A stretch of 29,705 bases of DNA from LDYB01 sp037442385 (GCA_037442385.1 JBBIQJ010000011.1:1-29705), one strand, 5' to 3'. Counted from the first letter of the stretch, positions 8,376 to 16,212 are shown. The notes: generated from the sequence alone by a model not told the origin. Program-made: numbers and translations.

Positions 8376-10715
8376 TCAATGCTCCCACTTCGCGGGGTCC
8401 CACAGCATCGGCTTGAACATCCACCAGCTGGCGAGGTCGCGCTGGTCGCTAAAGTGCGGCGAGCTGGGGTTTTCGCTCTGTCCGGGAGGTAGCACATTCT
8501 CCGCCACAATCGGGTTGCCCAGTTCAATCACCTGAATGTAGGAGCCGCGGTCCGTGTAAGGCACGCCAGCGAGACGCTCGCCCCAATTCATGCGCGGCGC
8601 CTTGTAGCGCCACTGACTGATGCCCTCGCCGTAGGTGCGTTTCAGCTGGGTCAGCGCGTCCGCCAGCGCAATGGTCAGCACCTCTTCGGGGCGCTTACCG
8701 TTGAAGTAGTCAAACTGGCGCGGCACGGGCGCCTTAGAACCCAGCAGCGCATAGTAGATATAGCTGGGCTGGATTGCCAGGCGGAACAGGTCGGGGCTGA
8801 AGAAGTTGCCGAGGTCATCGGCGAACGCGCGATTGCGCACTGCGTTCAGCCATGCATCCCAGATAGCTTTGCCCGGGCTGCCTTCCATTTCATAGCAGTC
8901 CCATGCCGTGAGAACCTCTAGCACCTGTTTCATTTCAGGGGTCAGATTTTTCTCATTGCGGCGCACGATATTGAGCATTACGGGTAGTAGTTTCCCTGCG
9001 TCTTCGTCGTACTCGGCAATATCGCGCACCATGCGTTTTACATCGTCTAAGGTGAGTTTGGGCTTTGCGCTGGCTAAGTCCATCAGCCGATAGACGCGGA
9101 AGATGGCACCCCATGCAGGCGTGTCGGAGTTCTCCCACCAGCCTGCGGGTTTGTTGTTCCAGTTCACGATGAACCCGCGCCTGGGGTTGATTACCTTCGG
9201 CATCTGCTCGAACGGCAGGATGCCTTTCCAGTCGTATTCGCCGGTGCCCCACACGGGTAATCGGCTATCGATGCCATCGGCACGGATGGGCACGCGCCCG
9301 CCATACCACCAGCCAATATCGCCCGTGCGCGTCGCCGCGTGCAGGTTGAAAGAAGTTGGCATATGCGCCGCCGCGCGTTCGAAGTCTTGAATCGTGCGGG
9401 CGCGATAGAAGCCGTTAAGCGTGTGCATCGTATCCAGCTCGCGCCCCCAGAAGCTCATCGCCTTGGCAAGTGCCACGCGGTTCTTGTTGTCGATGCCCAC
9501 AATCGGGCCGTGAACGCTCCGATAGACCGTAATCGTCACGGGGTTCGCGCCCTTGACCTTAATAGTCTCGGTGCGCTTTTCGAAATTGCGCCATTCGCCT
9601 TTGTACCAGTATTGCTCTGGATTGTCGGGGTTCAACTTCTCGATAAAGAAGTCAATCAGGTCGCCCAGCCCCGAAGTAAAGGTCCATGCCGCATAGGGGG
9701 TCATGCCAATCAGCACACCAGGCACGCCGGGGAAGGTCATGCCCATCACATTGTAGCCCGCACCGACGAGCTGAATCTCGGCAGCGATATGGGGCAGGGA
9801 GAACCCCATCTGCGGTGCGCCCACCAGAATCGTGTTGCCGCTGGCGGACTTTTTGGGATGGATCAGTATCGCGTAGCTGCCGAAGTGGGTGAACAGCCCC
9901 AGCTCGCGTGCGATTTCAATCTGGGCTTCGTTCGAGGCAATGCGAAGCGCGGGCAGCAGCACCTCCAGCCCCACATCGGGTAGGGTCTGGGCGTGTTTGC
10001 GGAAGCGCTCCAGCGTGTCGCGAGGGTTGACTTTATGGGGCTTACGAGAATCGTCTTCCAACGGCACGGTGGTGGGCGAAGTGGGGTCCTGCACCCAGAG
10101 CAGGTCGTTTGCCCACACGGGCGCCAGGTCTTTGTTGCGTGCCTTGAGGAGCTGATAGAGGGCGTAATTCCGTAGGTCGCCGCCTGCCACCACGCTACCG
10201 AATCGGCGCGACATCATCACACCAATCGCGGCGCTATCGGTAGGCTTCCATGGGCGCACCTCGATGCCGTTCTGGGCATACTGGGGAGGAATCTGGTTCG
10301 TGCGCCTGGCTTCCTCAATCCATGCGTTCACGCCGTCGGAAAACGCCATCAGGGTCGTGCGCAGGTCTTCAGGCAGCTGAGCGATAAACGATTCCAGTTC
10401 GGCTTCGGTATAGCCCTCGATACGGGCGGTTTTGTCCTGTTCCACGGCAGAGGCGCCCACGACTTCTGCCATCTCGCCCCGCGCCTGACGCCGATAAAGC
10501 TCCATCTGCCAGAGCCGATCCTGCGCAATCGCATAGCCGTTCCCGTAGAACAGCCCATAGAGCGTGTTCGCCTGCACATGGGGCACGCCATACGAGTCGC
10601 GAAATATCTTAACCGTGTCGCCTGCGATGGAGAGGGTCGTGGTCTGTGCAAAACTTGCGCCTAACAGCATGCTCACAGCGAGCCAGAGCGTCCCAAAACA
10701 AATGCCTCTTCGCAT
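8376..10715 (-). CDS. Penicillin acylase family protein (Ntn amidohydrolase), secreted
   Basis: A 779-residue precursor. A Sec signal peptide (MRRGICFGTLWLAVSMLLGA, cut after ASFA) precedes an alpha chain with VKIFRDSYGVPHVQA and YGNGYAIAQDRLWQMELYRR, the family's N-terminal signature. At HFGS-YAILIHPKKSASGN the autocatalytic Gly279-Ser280 junction is visible; Ser280 would become the N-terminal nucleophile of the beta chain, followed by APQMGFSLPHIAAEIQLVGA. Family members hydrolyse amide bonds of penicillins, acyl-homoserine lactones or other N-acyl compounds in the periplasm; the substrate here is not readable. The position usually occupied by SNNW is GSYA, a mild departure. GAGGAG precedes the start. 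It is downstream of the dockerin gene, with a 171-nt gap and no shared operon evidence. Confidence 0.92.
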   Translation of the reverse strand: MRRGICFGTLWLAVSMLLGASFAQTTTLSIAGDTVKIFRDSYGVPHVQANTLYGLFYGNGYAIAQDRLWQMELYRRQARGEMAEVVGASAVEQDKTARIEGYTEAELESFIAQLPEDLRTTLMAFSDGVNAWIEEARRTNQIPPQYAQNGIEVRPWKPTDSAAIGVMMSRRFGSVVAGGDLRNYALYQLLKARNKDLAPVWANDLLWVQDPTSPTTVPLEDDSRKPHKVNPRDTLERFRKHAQTLPDVGLEVLLPALRIASNEAQIEIARELGLFTHFGSYAILIHPKKSASGNTILVGAPQMGFSLPHIAAEIQLVGAGYNVMGMTFPGVPGVLIGMTPYAAWTFTSGLGDLIDFFIEKLNPDNPEQYWYKGEWRNFEKRTETIKVKGANPVTITVYRSVHGPIVGIDNKNRVALAKAMSFWGRELDTMHTLNGFYRARTIQDFERAAAHMPTSFNLHAATRTGDIGWWYGGRVPIRADGIDSRLPVWGTGEYDWKGILPFEQMPKVINPRRGFIVNWNNKPAGWWENSDTPAWGAIFRVYRLMDLASAKPKLTLDDVKRMVRDIAEYDEDAGKLLPVMLNIVRRNEKNLTPEMKQVLEVLTAWDCYEMEGSPGKAIWDAWLNAVRNRAFADDLGNFFSPDLFRLAIQPSYIYYALLGSKAPVPRQFDYFNGKRPEEVLTIALADALTQLKRTYGEGISQWRYKAPRMNWGERLAGVPYTDRGSYIQVIELGNPIVAENVLPPGQSENPSSPHFSDQRDLASWWMFKPMLWDPAKWEH

Positions 10716-10726
10716 AGCTCCTCTTT

Positions 10727-10803
10727 TCGACCGACGAGTCAGGAATCCTGTCGAGTTAAGCGGCTCTGTCGCAAAGAACGGGGGATTCAGGGGACAGGGT
10801 TAG
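10727..10803 (+). repeat. Short remnant similar to the RHS tail at 22.1 kb
   Basis: Read on the plus strand this stretch encodes RRVRNPVELSGSVAKNGGF followed by RGQG and a stop. SGSVAKNGG is identical to the peptide encoded at 22129-22155, and bases 10759-10784 match 22129-22154 at 25 of 26 positions. GTYAGGAA also precedes both copies. There is no start or gene context, so this is a dispersed remnant or repeat and not a gene. Confidence 0.6.
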
Positions 10804-10828
10804 CGTAGACGGTGTTTGCCCAAACCTT

Positions 10829-10860
10829 ACCCCCCTCTCCCGCAGGCGGGGAGAGGGGGT
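10829..10860. repeat. Imperfect palindrome, possible terminator of the dockerin gene
   Basis: Arms ACCCCCCTCTCCCGC and GCGGGGAGAGGGGGT, each about 15 nt with one-base slips, flank a 2-nt centre. It lies 27 nt beyond the stop of the minus-strand dockerin gene. It lacks a T run and resembles C/G-rich palindromes dispersed in many genomes, so it is listed as a repeat with a possible stop function. Confidence 0.5.
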
Positions 10861-10886
10861 GTGTCGCAATCTTAGCGCGAAGACAC

Positions 10887-12167
10887 TCAATCGTTGAATT
10901 GCTCCACGCGATAGATGTCCAGCCGGTCGTCGGTACCCGACTGGGTGAGCTGCGAGGAGACCACGAACAGGTAGAGCGCCTGCGGGTTGGAGCCGAAGTT
11001 GAACAGCACGGTGAGCAGGTCGGCATCGTCCACCACGCCGTCGCCGTTCACATCTTCAGTGCCGCCGCTGCCACCAAACGCGAACAGCACCGCCAGCAGG
11101 TCCGCATCGTCCACAATCCCGTCCAGGTTGACATCGCCCTGGGAGGGGTCAGGACCGTAACCGGTGGTGAAGTTGAAGATGTCCGTACCGAAAGGCGCAG
11201 GTGTGTCGGCGCCAATCGGCTCATCGCCGTTCAGTTCGGCATACGGGGTCCAGCTGGCGCCGCCGCCCGTGTAAACCAGCACCTTGTTGATTCGGGGATC
11301 GGCGCCGGTGCGGCGGTTGAGAATCAAGTAGTTCTCACCGCCCACGCGCAGGTAGTGAATGTTAATCAGCACCTGGAAGGCGTTATCTGCATCGAAGTCG
11401 AGAATACGGCACGCACGGTTGCTATCCACGGTGTTATCCGCCGTGCGCGGGGCATAGAAAACGCTGTTATCCACACGCAGGTAGGCGTCGCCTTCGGGCG
11501 AGAAGGTGATGTCGCGCATGCCGGTGGTGGTCGCACCGCCTGCGCAGTCGCGCGAAGGCAGGCTCAGAATATTCGCCAGCGCCGAGCCGTCCACCAGATT
11601 GCGACGGAAGATAAATCCGCGTCCGCGCGCCAACGCCGCCAGCGACGGATTGCCGCTCAGGTAACCAGGGTCCAGCTCGATGCACTCCATGCGGCTGGAG
11701 TTGCTCAAATCGCTGGGCAGCACCACGCCGGTGCCGTTCCATGTGGTAATCTGCGTGCCTGTGGCGGCGTCATACTGACGGATTCCTGTAAGAGCGGCAT
11801 CACTGGCTGCCCCCAGCCCTGTGCCGAGGTAGAGATAGCCGTCTTTGTAGGCGACATAGCTCACACGGCTCTGACCTGCCTGAGTGAGCGAAATGAGCGG
11901 GGTGAAAGTACGGTTTGGGGAAAGCGCATTCTCCACCCTGATAACCCCCACGGACTCGGCAGTGCTGTTGGCTGTGGAAAATCCTGCGAGGTACAGGTTG
12001 CTCCCATCGAAGGCGACATCGGAGACCGCGTTGCCCTGTGTGCCGCCGTTGGGGAAATACGAGGAGAGATCTATCGTGGCGACATGCACAAACGAGACTT
12101 GCGACCAACCAGCGCTCCACACAGCGGCGAGCGCCGCGCTCACACAAAAAGCCCAGCTGCGTTTCAT
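10887..12167 (-). CDS. Secreted protein with C-terminal type I dockerin-like repeats
   Basis: A 426-residue protein; the start at 12167 has AGGAGG upstream and gives a proper signal peptide (MKRSWAFCVSAALAAVWSAG, cut near WSQ). Residues ~20-340 are beta-rich, with repeated short motifs such as AFDGSNLYLAGF, DGYLYLGTG and SPEGDAYLRVD, suggesting a beta-propeller-like fold. Residues ~345-392 hold two calcium-loop repeats, GDVNLDGIVDDADLLAVLF and EDVNGDGVVDDADLLTVLFN, the duplicated F-hand of type I dockerins. A further 32-residue tail follows the dockerin, which is unusual because dockerins often end the protein. No cohesin or glycoside hydrolase is nearby. The protein is probably exported; its partner is unknown. 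Confidence 0.85.
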   Translation of the reverse strand: MKRSWAFCVSAALAAVWSAGWSQVSFVHVATIDLSSYFPNGGTQGNAVSDVAFDGSNLYLAGFSTANSTAESVGVIRVENALSPNRTFTPLISLTQAGQSRVSYVAYKDGYLYLGTGLGAASDAALTGIRQYDAATGTQITTWNGTGVVLPSDLSNSSRMECIELDPGYLSGNPSLAALARGRGFIFRRNLVDGSALANILSLPSRDCAGGATTTGMRDITFSPEGDAYLRVDNSVFYAPRTADNTVDSNRACRILDFDADNAFQVLINIHYLRVGGENYLILNRRTGADPRINKVLVYTGGGASWTPYAELNGDEPIGADTPAPFGTDIFNFTTGYGPDPSQGDVNLDGIVDDADLLAVLFAFGGSGGTEDVNGDGVVDDADLLTVLFNFGSNPQALYLFVVSSQLTQSGTDDRLDIYRVEQFND

Positions 12168-12197
12168 CGTCGAATAACCTCCTTTCTGGGTATTCCT

Positions 12198-12203
12198 ATT
12201 ATA
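12198..12203 (-). promoter_or_regulatory. -10 box (TATAAT) for the dockerin gene
   Basis: A perfect TATAAT on the minus strand lies 30 nt upstream of the dockerin start, with AGGAGG in between. No clear -35 is seen. It sits in the 86-nt divergent region shared with the TIGR01777 gene. Confidence 0.5.
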
Positions 12204-12241
12204 CCCCAATTCTGTAGGGTTTTGTGGGTGTGGGGGTCAGG

Positions 12242-12247
12242 TACAAT
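12242..12247 (+). promoter_or_regulatory. -10-like TACAAT just upstream of the TIGR01777 gene start
   Basis: TACAAT ends 6 nt before the ATG at 12254, and no Shine-Dalgarno is present between. That spacing would place transcription at or next to the start codon, as in leaderless mRNAs. The -35 region is T-rich (TTTTGT) but not consensus. Confidence 0.35.
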
Positions 12248-12253
12248 CGGGAT

Positions 12254-13162
12254 ATGCGAATCCTGCTGGCGGGCGGTACAGGGTTTATCGGCTCGGCGAT
12301 GGCACGGGCATGGGCGCGAAGCCACACCGTGCTGACGCTCGCACGCAACCCTGAGGAGGCTCGCAGAAAACTGCCCGAAACGGTTCAGCCCGTCTCCTGG
12401 GACGGGCGCACGCTGGGCGACTGGGTGCAGATGCTGGGCACAGCCGATGTGGTGGTCAACCTGGTGGGCGAAACGATTGCTCAGCGCTGGACGCCTGAGG
12501 TGAAGCGGCGGCTGGTCTCCAGTCGCGTGGAGACGACGCGCTTGCTTGTGGAGGCGTTGCAGGGGGTGTCAACACGCCCTGCGGTGTGGCTTCAGGCATC
12601 CGCAATCGGGATCTATGACCAGAATCCAGACACCGTTGCGGACGAGAGCTCGCCGCCTGGCACGGGTTTTCTGGCGGAGCTGGGCGTGGCGTGGGAGTCG
12701 GCGGCGCGCCCAGCGGAAGGGCTGGGGGTGCGCCTATGCTATATGCGAATTGGGGTCGTGCTGGGAGCAGGGGGCGGCGCACTGGAACGGATGCTGCTAC
12801 CGTTTAAGCTGGGCGTCGGTGGACCGATTGGCTCTGGCAGGCAGTGGCTCTCGTGGGTGCAGATCGACGATGTGGTGGGTGCGGCGCAGTTTCTGATGGA
12901 GCGGGGCGACCTGTCGGGCGCGTTCAACTTTACCGCACCCAACCCCGTGACGATGGCGGAGTTTGCCCGGATGCTGGGGCGCGTGCTGTTGCGTCCGTCG
13001 TTTGTGCGGGCGCCCGCGTTTGCGTTGCGCCTGATGCTGGGTGAGATGGCAGACTCGCTTTTGCAGGGTTCGCGCGTGCTACCGAAACGCCTGTTGGAGG
13101 CGGGCTACACCTTTCGCTATCCTGAGCTGGAGCCCGCATTAAGGGCGATATTGAGCGTATGA
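12254..13162 (+). CDS. TIGR01777-family NAD(P)-dependent epimerase/SDR protein
   Basis: A 302-residue short-chain-dehydrogenase-like protein of the YfcH/SDR39U1 group. The Rossmann start MRILLAGGTGFIGSAMARAW has the GxxGxxG dinucleotide-binding motif. VVNLVGETIAQRWTPEVKRR and SRVETTRLLVEAL are hallmarks of the group. SAIGIYDQNPD stands where the SDR active-site Tyr region is found, and LSWVQIDDVVGAAQFLME precedes the C-terminal DUF1731-like region (PSFVRAPAFALRLMLGEMAD). The exact substrate of the group is not established. It is cytosolic. The ATG at 12254 is chosen because the Rossmann motif begins at once. Its stop overlaps the apbE start (ATGA), so the two are translationally coupled. Confidence 0.92.
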   Translation: MRILLAGGTGFIGSAMARAWARSHTVLTLARNPEEARRKLPETVQPVSWDGRTLGDWVQMLGTADVVVNLVGETIAQRWTPEVKRRLVSSRVETTRLLVEALQGVSTRPAVWLQASAIGIYDQNPDTVADESSPPGTGFLAELGVAWESAARPAEGLGVRLCYMRIGVVLGAGGGALERMLLPFKLGVGGPIGSGRQWLSWVQIDDVVGAAQFLMERGDLSGAFNFTAPNPVTMAEFARMLGRVLLRPSFVRAPAFALRLMLGEMADSLLQGSRVLPKRLLEAGYTFRYPELEPALRAILSV

Positions 13163-14001
13163 TTCACACCTTCCGTTGGGCGGCGATGGGCACGGAGTAC
13201 ACGCTCTATGTGGGCGCGATGGCGTATGCGGACGCCTGCGGCGTCGCCGAACAAGTTCGGGAGGAGGTCAAGCGTCTAGAGCGCCAGCTGAGCCTCTACC
13301 AGCCCGATAGCGAGGTGTGCTACCTGAACGCCCATGCCCACCATGCGCCCGTGCGCGTGGAACCGGAACTCTTTCAGTTGTTGCAAACTTGCAAGGCGCT
13401 CTGGGAGCGCACGCGCGGCGCGTTTGACCCCACCATCACGCCCCTGCTTCGCCTGTGGGGGTTTGTAGAGAGGCGGTATCGTGTGCCAACTCCTGAAGCG
13501 ATTGACGAAGCGCTGGCGCGTGTGGGGATGGACCTCGTGCTGTTAGAGCCGGAGGGGCGCTGGGTGTATTACGCCACGCAGGGCGTGGAGCTAAGCTTTG
13601 GCGCGATTGGCAAAGGCTGGGCGGTGGCGCATGGGGTGCGGGTGATGCGCGAGATGGGAGTGGAGTCGGCGCTCCTTTCGGCGGGCAACAGCACGCTCTA
13701 TGCGCTCGGCACACCCCCCGAGGGCGATGGCTGGCAGGTACGAATCGACGCAGAGACGATGCTCACGCTCTGCAATCAGGCGTTTGCCACTTCAGGCGGC
13801 AGCGAGCAATTTTTTGAGGTGAACGGCGTCCGCTATGCACACATTATAGACCCCCGTACAGGCTATCCCGCCTCCACACAGGGCGCCGTTTCGGTATGCC
13901 ATTCCGACCCCGTGCTGTGTGATGCGCTCAGTACCGCGCTCTTTGTGGAGCCAGCACTAATAGAAGCGTTTCCTGAGGTGCAGGTGTGGTGGCACTCATA
14001 G
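13159..14001 (+). CDS. apbE: FAD:protein FMN transferase (ApbE family)
   Basis: A 280-residue enzyme of the family that transfers FMN from FAD to a Thr of target flavoproteins such as RnfG/NqrC-type subunits, using Mg2+. Visible motifs are RWAAMGTEYTLYV at the start, GAFDPTITPLLRLWGF, LSFGAIGKGWAVAHGV, HIIDPRTGYPAS and CDALSTALFV at the C-terminus. The protein is slightly shorter than usual and has no signal peptide or lipobox, so it would act in the cytosol unlike the common exported form. The usual Gly-rich NxGGN segment reads LLSAGNSTLYALG, a moderate departure. It starts at ATGA overlapping the upstream gene and is followed at once by a terminator. Confidence 0.9.
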   Translation: MIHTFRWAAMGTEYTLYVGAMAYADACGVAEQVREEVKRLERQLSLYQPDSEVCYLNAHAHHAPVRVEPELFQLLQTCKALWERTRGAFDPTITPLLRLWGFVERRYRVPTPEAIDEALARVGMDLVLLEPEGRWVYYATQGVELSFGAIGKGWAVAHGVRVMREMGVESALLSAGNSTLYALGTPPEGDGWQVRIDAETMLTLCNQAFATSGGSEQFFEVNGVRYAHIIDPRTGYPASTQGAVSVCHSDPVLCDALSTALFVEPALIEAFPEVQVWWHS

Positions 14002-14002
14002 A

Positions 14003-14034
14003 AAAGCCCCCCGCCCGTTAAGGCAGGGGGCTTT
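14003..14034 (+). terminator. Rho-independent terminator after apbE
   Basis: The arms AAAGCCCCCCGCC and GGCAGGGGGCTTT pair with one bulge around a CGTTAA loop, starting one or two bases after the apbE stop. The right arm ends in TTT. The A-rich left foot lets it also act for the convergent minus-strand gene. Confidence 0.8.
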
Positions 14035-14057
14035 GGGAAGAGGTTTACTTTGCTGAT

Positions 14058-14282
14058 TTACGCGCTCACGAGTTCCTCTTCACAGACGGCGATAGAATTT
14101 TCAGGGGTGTTCACGATGTTGTGGACGGCGCCTGCAAAGAGCTTGTGCAGAATGTTCCGGGAGATTTGCTCGACTTGCTCGGTGGTAATGCCCAAGTTTT
14201 CGGCGACCGCATCAGCCTCGAGACCCTGGGCGAACGCATGAAGAACGCTCCGCTCACGCTCGGTCAGTTTATGTTCCGTCAT
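14058..14282 (-). CDS. Small LuxR/GerE-type helix-turn-helix protein
   Basis: A 74-residue protein consisting of little more than a DNA-binding domain: LTERERSVLHAFAQGLEADA and VAENLGITTEQVEQISRNIL are the first helices and the helix-turn-helix of the LuxR/GerE family, close to the LTxREREVL...GxSNKEIA...TVKxHxxNI pattern. No receiver or ligand-binding domain precedes it. The C-terminal 25 residues (HNIVNTPENSIAVCEEELVS) are acidic. AAAGGAGG precedes the ATG. It has its own promoter and is separate from the membrane regulator upstream. Similar stand-alone domains act as small regulators; the target is unknown. Confidence 0.82.
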   Translation of the reverse strand: MTEHKLTERERSVLHAFAQGLEADAVAENLGITTEQVEQISRNILHKLFAGAVHNIVNTPENSIAVCEEELVSA

Positions 14283-14316
14283 CGCAAAGGTACCTCCTTT
14301 GGCAGGTTTCGCTTTG

Positions 14317-14346
14317 ATTATACCTACCGCCGTGTTGTCATGTCAA
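14317..14346 (-). promoter_or_regulatory. Perfect-consensus housekeeping sigma promoter
   Basis: On the minus strand TTGACA (14341-14346) and TATAAT (14317-14322) are separated by exactly 18 nt. Both hexamers match the sigma-70/SigA consensus at every base. It drives the 74-aa HTH gene, whose ATG is 34 nt downstream of the -10. It starts within 4 nt of the stop of the upstream gene. Confidence 0.88.
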
Positions 14347-14349
14347 GAG

Positions 14350-15168
14350 TTATTCGCGCGTGGGGAGAAAACTGGTAGGAATGCCAGTTTCGTGGCGTCG
14401 AGCGCCGTTGCGGGGCAGCGGCGTCACGACGGTCTCGTAGCCTGTGGCGGTGCGCCGAATGTAGCCGCGGCTTTCCAGGTCCTGCAGGTAGTGGGCGAGT
14501 GTCTGGCGTGAGCACCCCAGATGCTCGGCTAACTTGGCGCGGCTCATGCTGGGGTTCTCATAAATCAGGCGCAGGAGCTGCTCCATCGCGGCTTCCCTGT
14601 GAGCCGTATGCCCGTTGCGACGCTCCACAGCCGCCACTGCCATCGTCATGGTGGGTGTGGATTCCGCAGGCTGGGGCGCCACAGGCTCCTGCGCGGGCGA
14701 TGCCTCTGGCTCGCTGGGTTTCGTCTGTTCCTGCAGACGCAGGGCGTAGTTGCGGTCCTCGCCGATAATCTCAATCAGCGCGAACATGATAATCGGCAGG
14801 GTTACGGAAAGCAGGAACGGACGCAAGAACACCACCGCGTGGTCAAACGCGGTCGCGGTCTCCAGCGGCTGCTGGTGCATAATCCCGTACAGATAGTTGG
14901 CATACGCGCTGATAAAGGTCACCAGAATCAACACCGACCAGAGCGGCGCGGTGGAGCGCCCTTGACGCTTGCGCAGCTGGATGCCGTACGCCAGCCCTAA
15001 AATCCCTAAATCGATTCCCAACGCCTGCACATAACCCCAGTAGAGATTGCCGCCCTCCAGCGTGCTGAAGGTGTACGCCACATGGTGGACACTGCCTGCC
15101 AGCACAAAGAGTGTCACCAGCACCAGCAGCGCTGTGGATAATGGCATGTCCTTGAGTTGATATCGCAT
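14350..15168 (-). CDS. Four-helix membrane protein with C-terminal winged-helix DNA-binding domain
   Basis: A 272-residue protein. Four hydrophobic helices lie at about residues 9-28, 43-63, 75-96 and 112-135, an arrangement that recalls DUF2637-like membrane proteins. A Pro/Glu-rich cytosolic linker (150-175) leads to a winged helix at ~188-245: AMEQLLRLIYENPSMSRAKL, AEHLGCSRQTLAHYLQDLES and RGYIRRTATGYETV, of the MarR/LexA/IclR-like class. It therefore looks like a one-component, membrane-tethered transcription factor. No sensor domain outside the membrane is evident, so a signal would have to be felt within the membrane or by a partner. GGAGG precedes the start. I know no named family with this exact fusion. 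Confidence 0.78.
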   Translation of the reverse strand: MRYQLKDMPLSTALLVLVTLFVLAGSVHHVAYTFSTLEGGNLYWGYVQALGIDLGILGLAYGIQLRKRQGRSTAPLWSVLILVTFISAYANYLYGIMHQQPLETATAFDHAVVFLRPFLLSVTLPIIMFALIEIIGEDRNYALRLQEQTKPSEPEASPAQEPVAPQPAESTPTMTMAVAAVERRNGHTAHREAAMEQLLRLIYENPSMSRAKLAEHLGCSRQTLAHYLQDLESRGYIRRTATGYETVVTPLPRNGARRHETGIPTSFLPTRE

Positions 15169-15257
15169 ACAAAAACCTCCCTGTTCAAACTGCCCCAGCC
15201 GTTTCCTGTTTCGGGGGGATAAAGAAGATTCCTTCTGGGGGAGCGGAATCCTGCTAT

Positions 15258-16166
15258 TTAAAGGGGCATTTTGACGGGCAAAAAGGTGAGCGCCAATCGG
15301 AGCAGGCTTTTGAAGCGCAGGGGATAGAGCTGAAGCGACTTGAGATAGGCGTGTCGAGCGTTGCGTCGGTCGTCAAAAAGTGCGTAGTTCGTGCCGAGGC
15401 AGGCGTAGGAATGAGCGAGGGCAAGGCGCATGGCTCGGTGGCTGTTCGCGCGTTGCCAGAAGAGGGACTCACGGGCGTGAATCGCTTCGGAGCGCACCTT
15501 GATTTCGTCCATGCGCATTTTGTCGTGGCGGTGGCAGGCGTTGGTGGCATGCACACGATAGAGGGTCAGCGGCTCGTCTATAAAACCAATCTCATAGTGA
15601 AGCGCGATTCGGAGCCACATCTCCCAGTCGCCCAATCCATACAGGTCTTCACGGAACCCGCCCAGCTTTTCGAAGCATTCACGCCGAATCATCGCTGAGG
15701 AGGGCACAATCCGATTGTAGCGCACGAGGTCTTCAATCGGGTTGGGGCAGGTGGTACGGGGCCACGGATAGCCCAGAGGGTTCTGGGACAATCGGTTTCC
15801 GGCGTCGTCGATGAAGTAGCCGTAGGTGTGAACCAGTCCCATGCGCGGATTCGCCTCCAGTATAGCGACCTGCTTTTCGAGTTTCGGGGGAAGCCATAGG
15901 TCGTCGGAGTTGAGAATCGCAAGATACCGCCCGCGCGATTCGGCAATCAGGCGATTGAGTGTGGCGTAGGTGCCGCAGTTCTGTTGGGTAAACAGGCGGA
16001 TTCGGTCTCCGTAGGAGCGCAGCAGGTCTACCGAGCCGTCGGTGCTACCGTCGTCCACCACCACGATTTCGTAGTCGGTGTAGGTCTGTTCGAAGACGCT
16101 CTGAAGTGCAAGGGGGAGATAGAGCGCGTGATTATAACTGGGGATGAGGACGCTGACCGCTGGCAT
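15258..16166 (-). CDS. Family 2 glycosyltransferase
   Basis: A 302-residue inverting GT-A glycosyltransferase. The nucleotide-sugar binding start VSVLIPSYNHALYLPLALQS is followed by EIVVVDDGSTDGS (DDG, residues 38-40), the metal-binding LAILNSDDLW (DxD-type, 86-89) and, later, GLGDWEMWLRIALHYEIGFI, whose ED-like acidic residues supply the base. It would transfer a sugar to a surface polysaccharide, lipid or protein; donor and acceptor are not readable. No membrane helix is obvious. It stands alone between a terminator and the membrane regulator. Confidence 0.93.
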   Translation of the reverse strand: MPAVSVLIPSYNHALYLPLALQSVFEQTYTDYEIVVVDDGSTDGSVDLLRSYGDRIRLFTQQNCGTYATLNRLIAESRGRYLAILNSDDLWLPPKLEKQVAILEANPRMGLVHTYGYFIDDAGNRLSQNPLGYPWPRTTCPNPIEDLVRYNRIVPSSAMIRRECFEKLGGFREDLYGLGDWEMWLRIALHYEIGFIDEPLTLYRVHATNACHRHDKMRMDEIKVRSEAIHARESLFWQRANSHRAMRLALAHSYACLGTNYALFDDRRNARHAYLKSLQLYPLRFKSLLRLALTFLPVKMPL

Positions 16167-16179
16167 AGCCTTGAAGTAA

Positions 16180-16203
16180 AGGGGAAGGCGTGCGCCTTCC
16201 CCT
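16180..16203 (-). terminator. Terminator after the HtrA gene
   Basis: A perfect 10-bp stem (AGGGGAAGGC with GCCTTCCCCT) closes a GTGC loop, beginning 10 nt past the HtrA stop. On the minus strand it is followed by TTTACTTC, a short T-rich tail. It separates the sigma/anti-sigma/HtrA operon from the glycosyltransferase. Confidence 0.72.
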
Positions 16204-16212
16204 GCGGTTGTC

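Noticed and set aside
10812..12335. 507-codon plus-strand frame across the dockerin gene
   Set aside because: The minus strand has signal peptide, calcium loops and a Shine-Dalgarno; the plus reading is low-complexity Val/Ala/Gln-rich noise.
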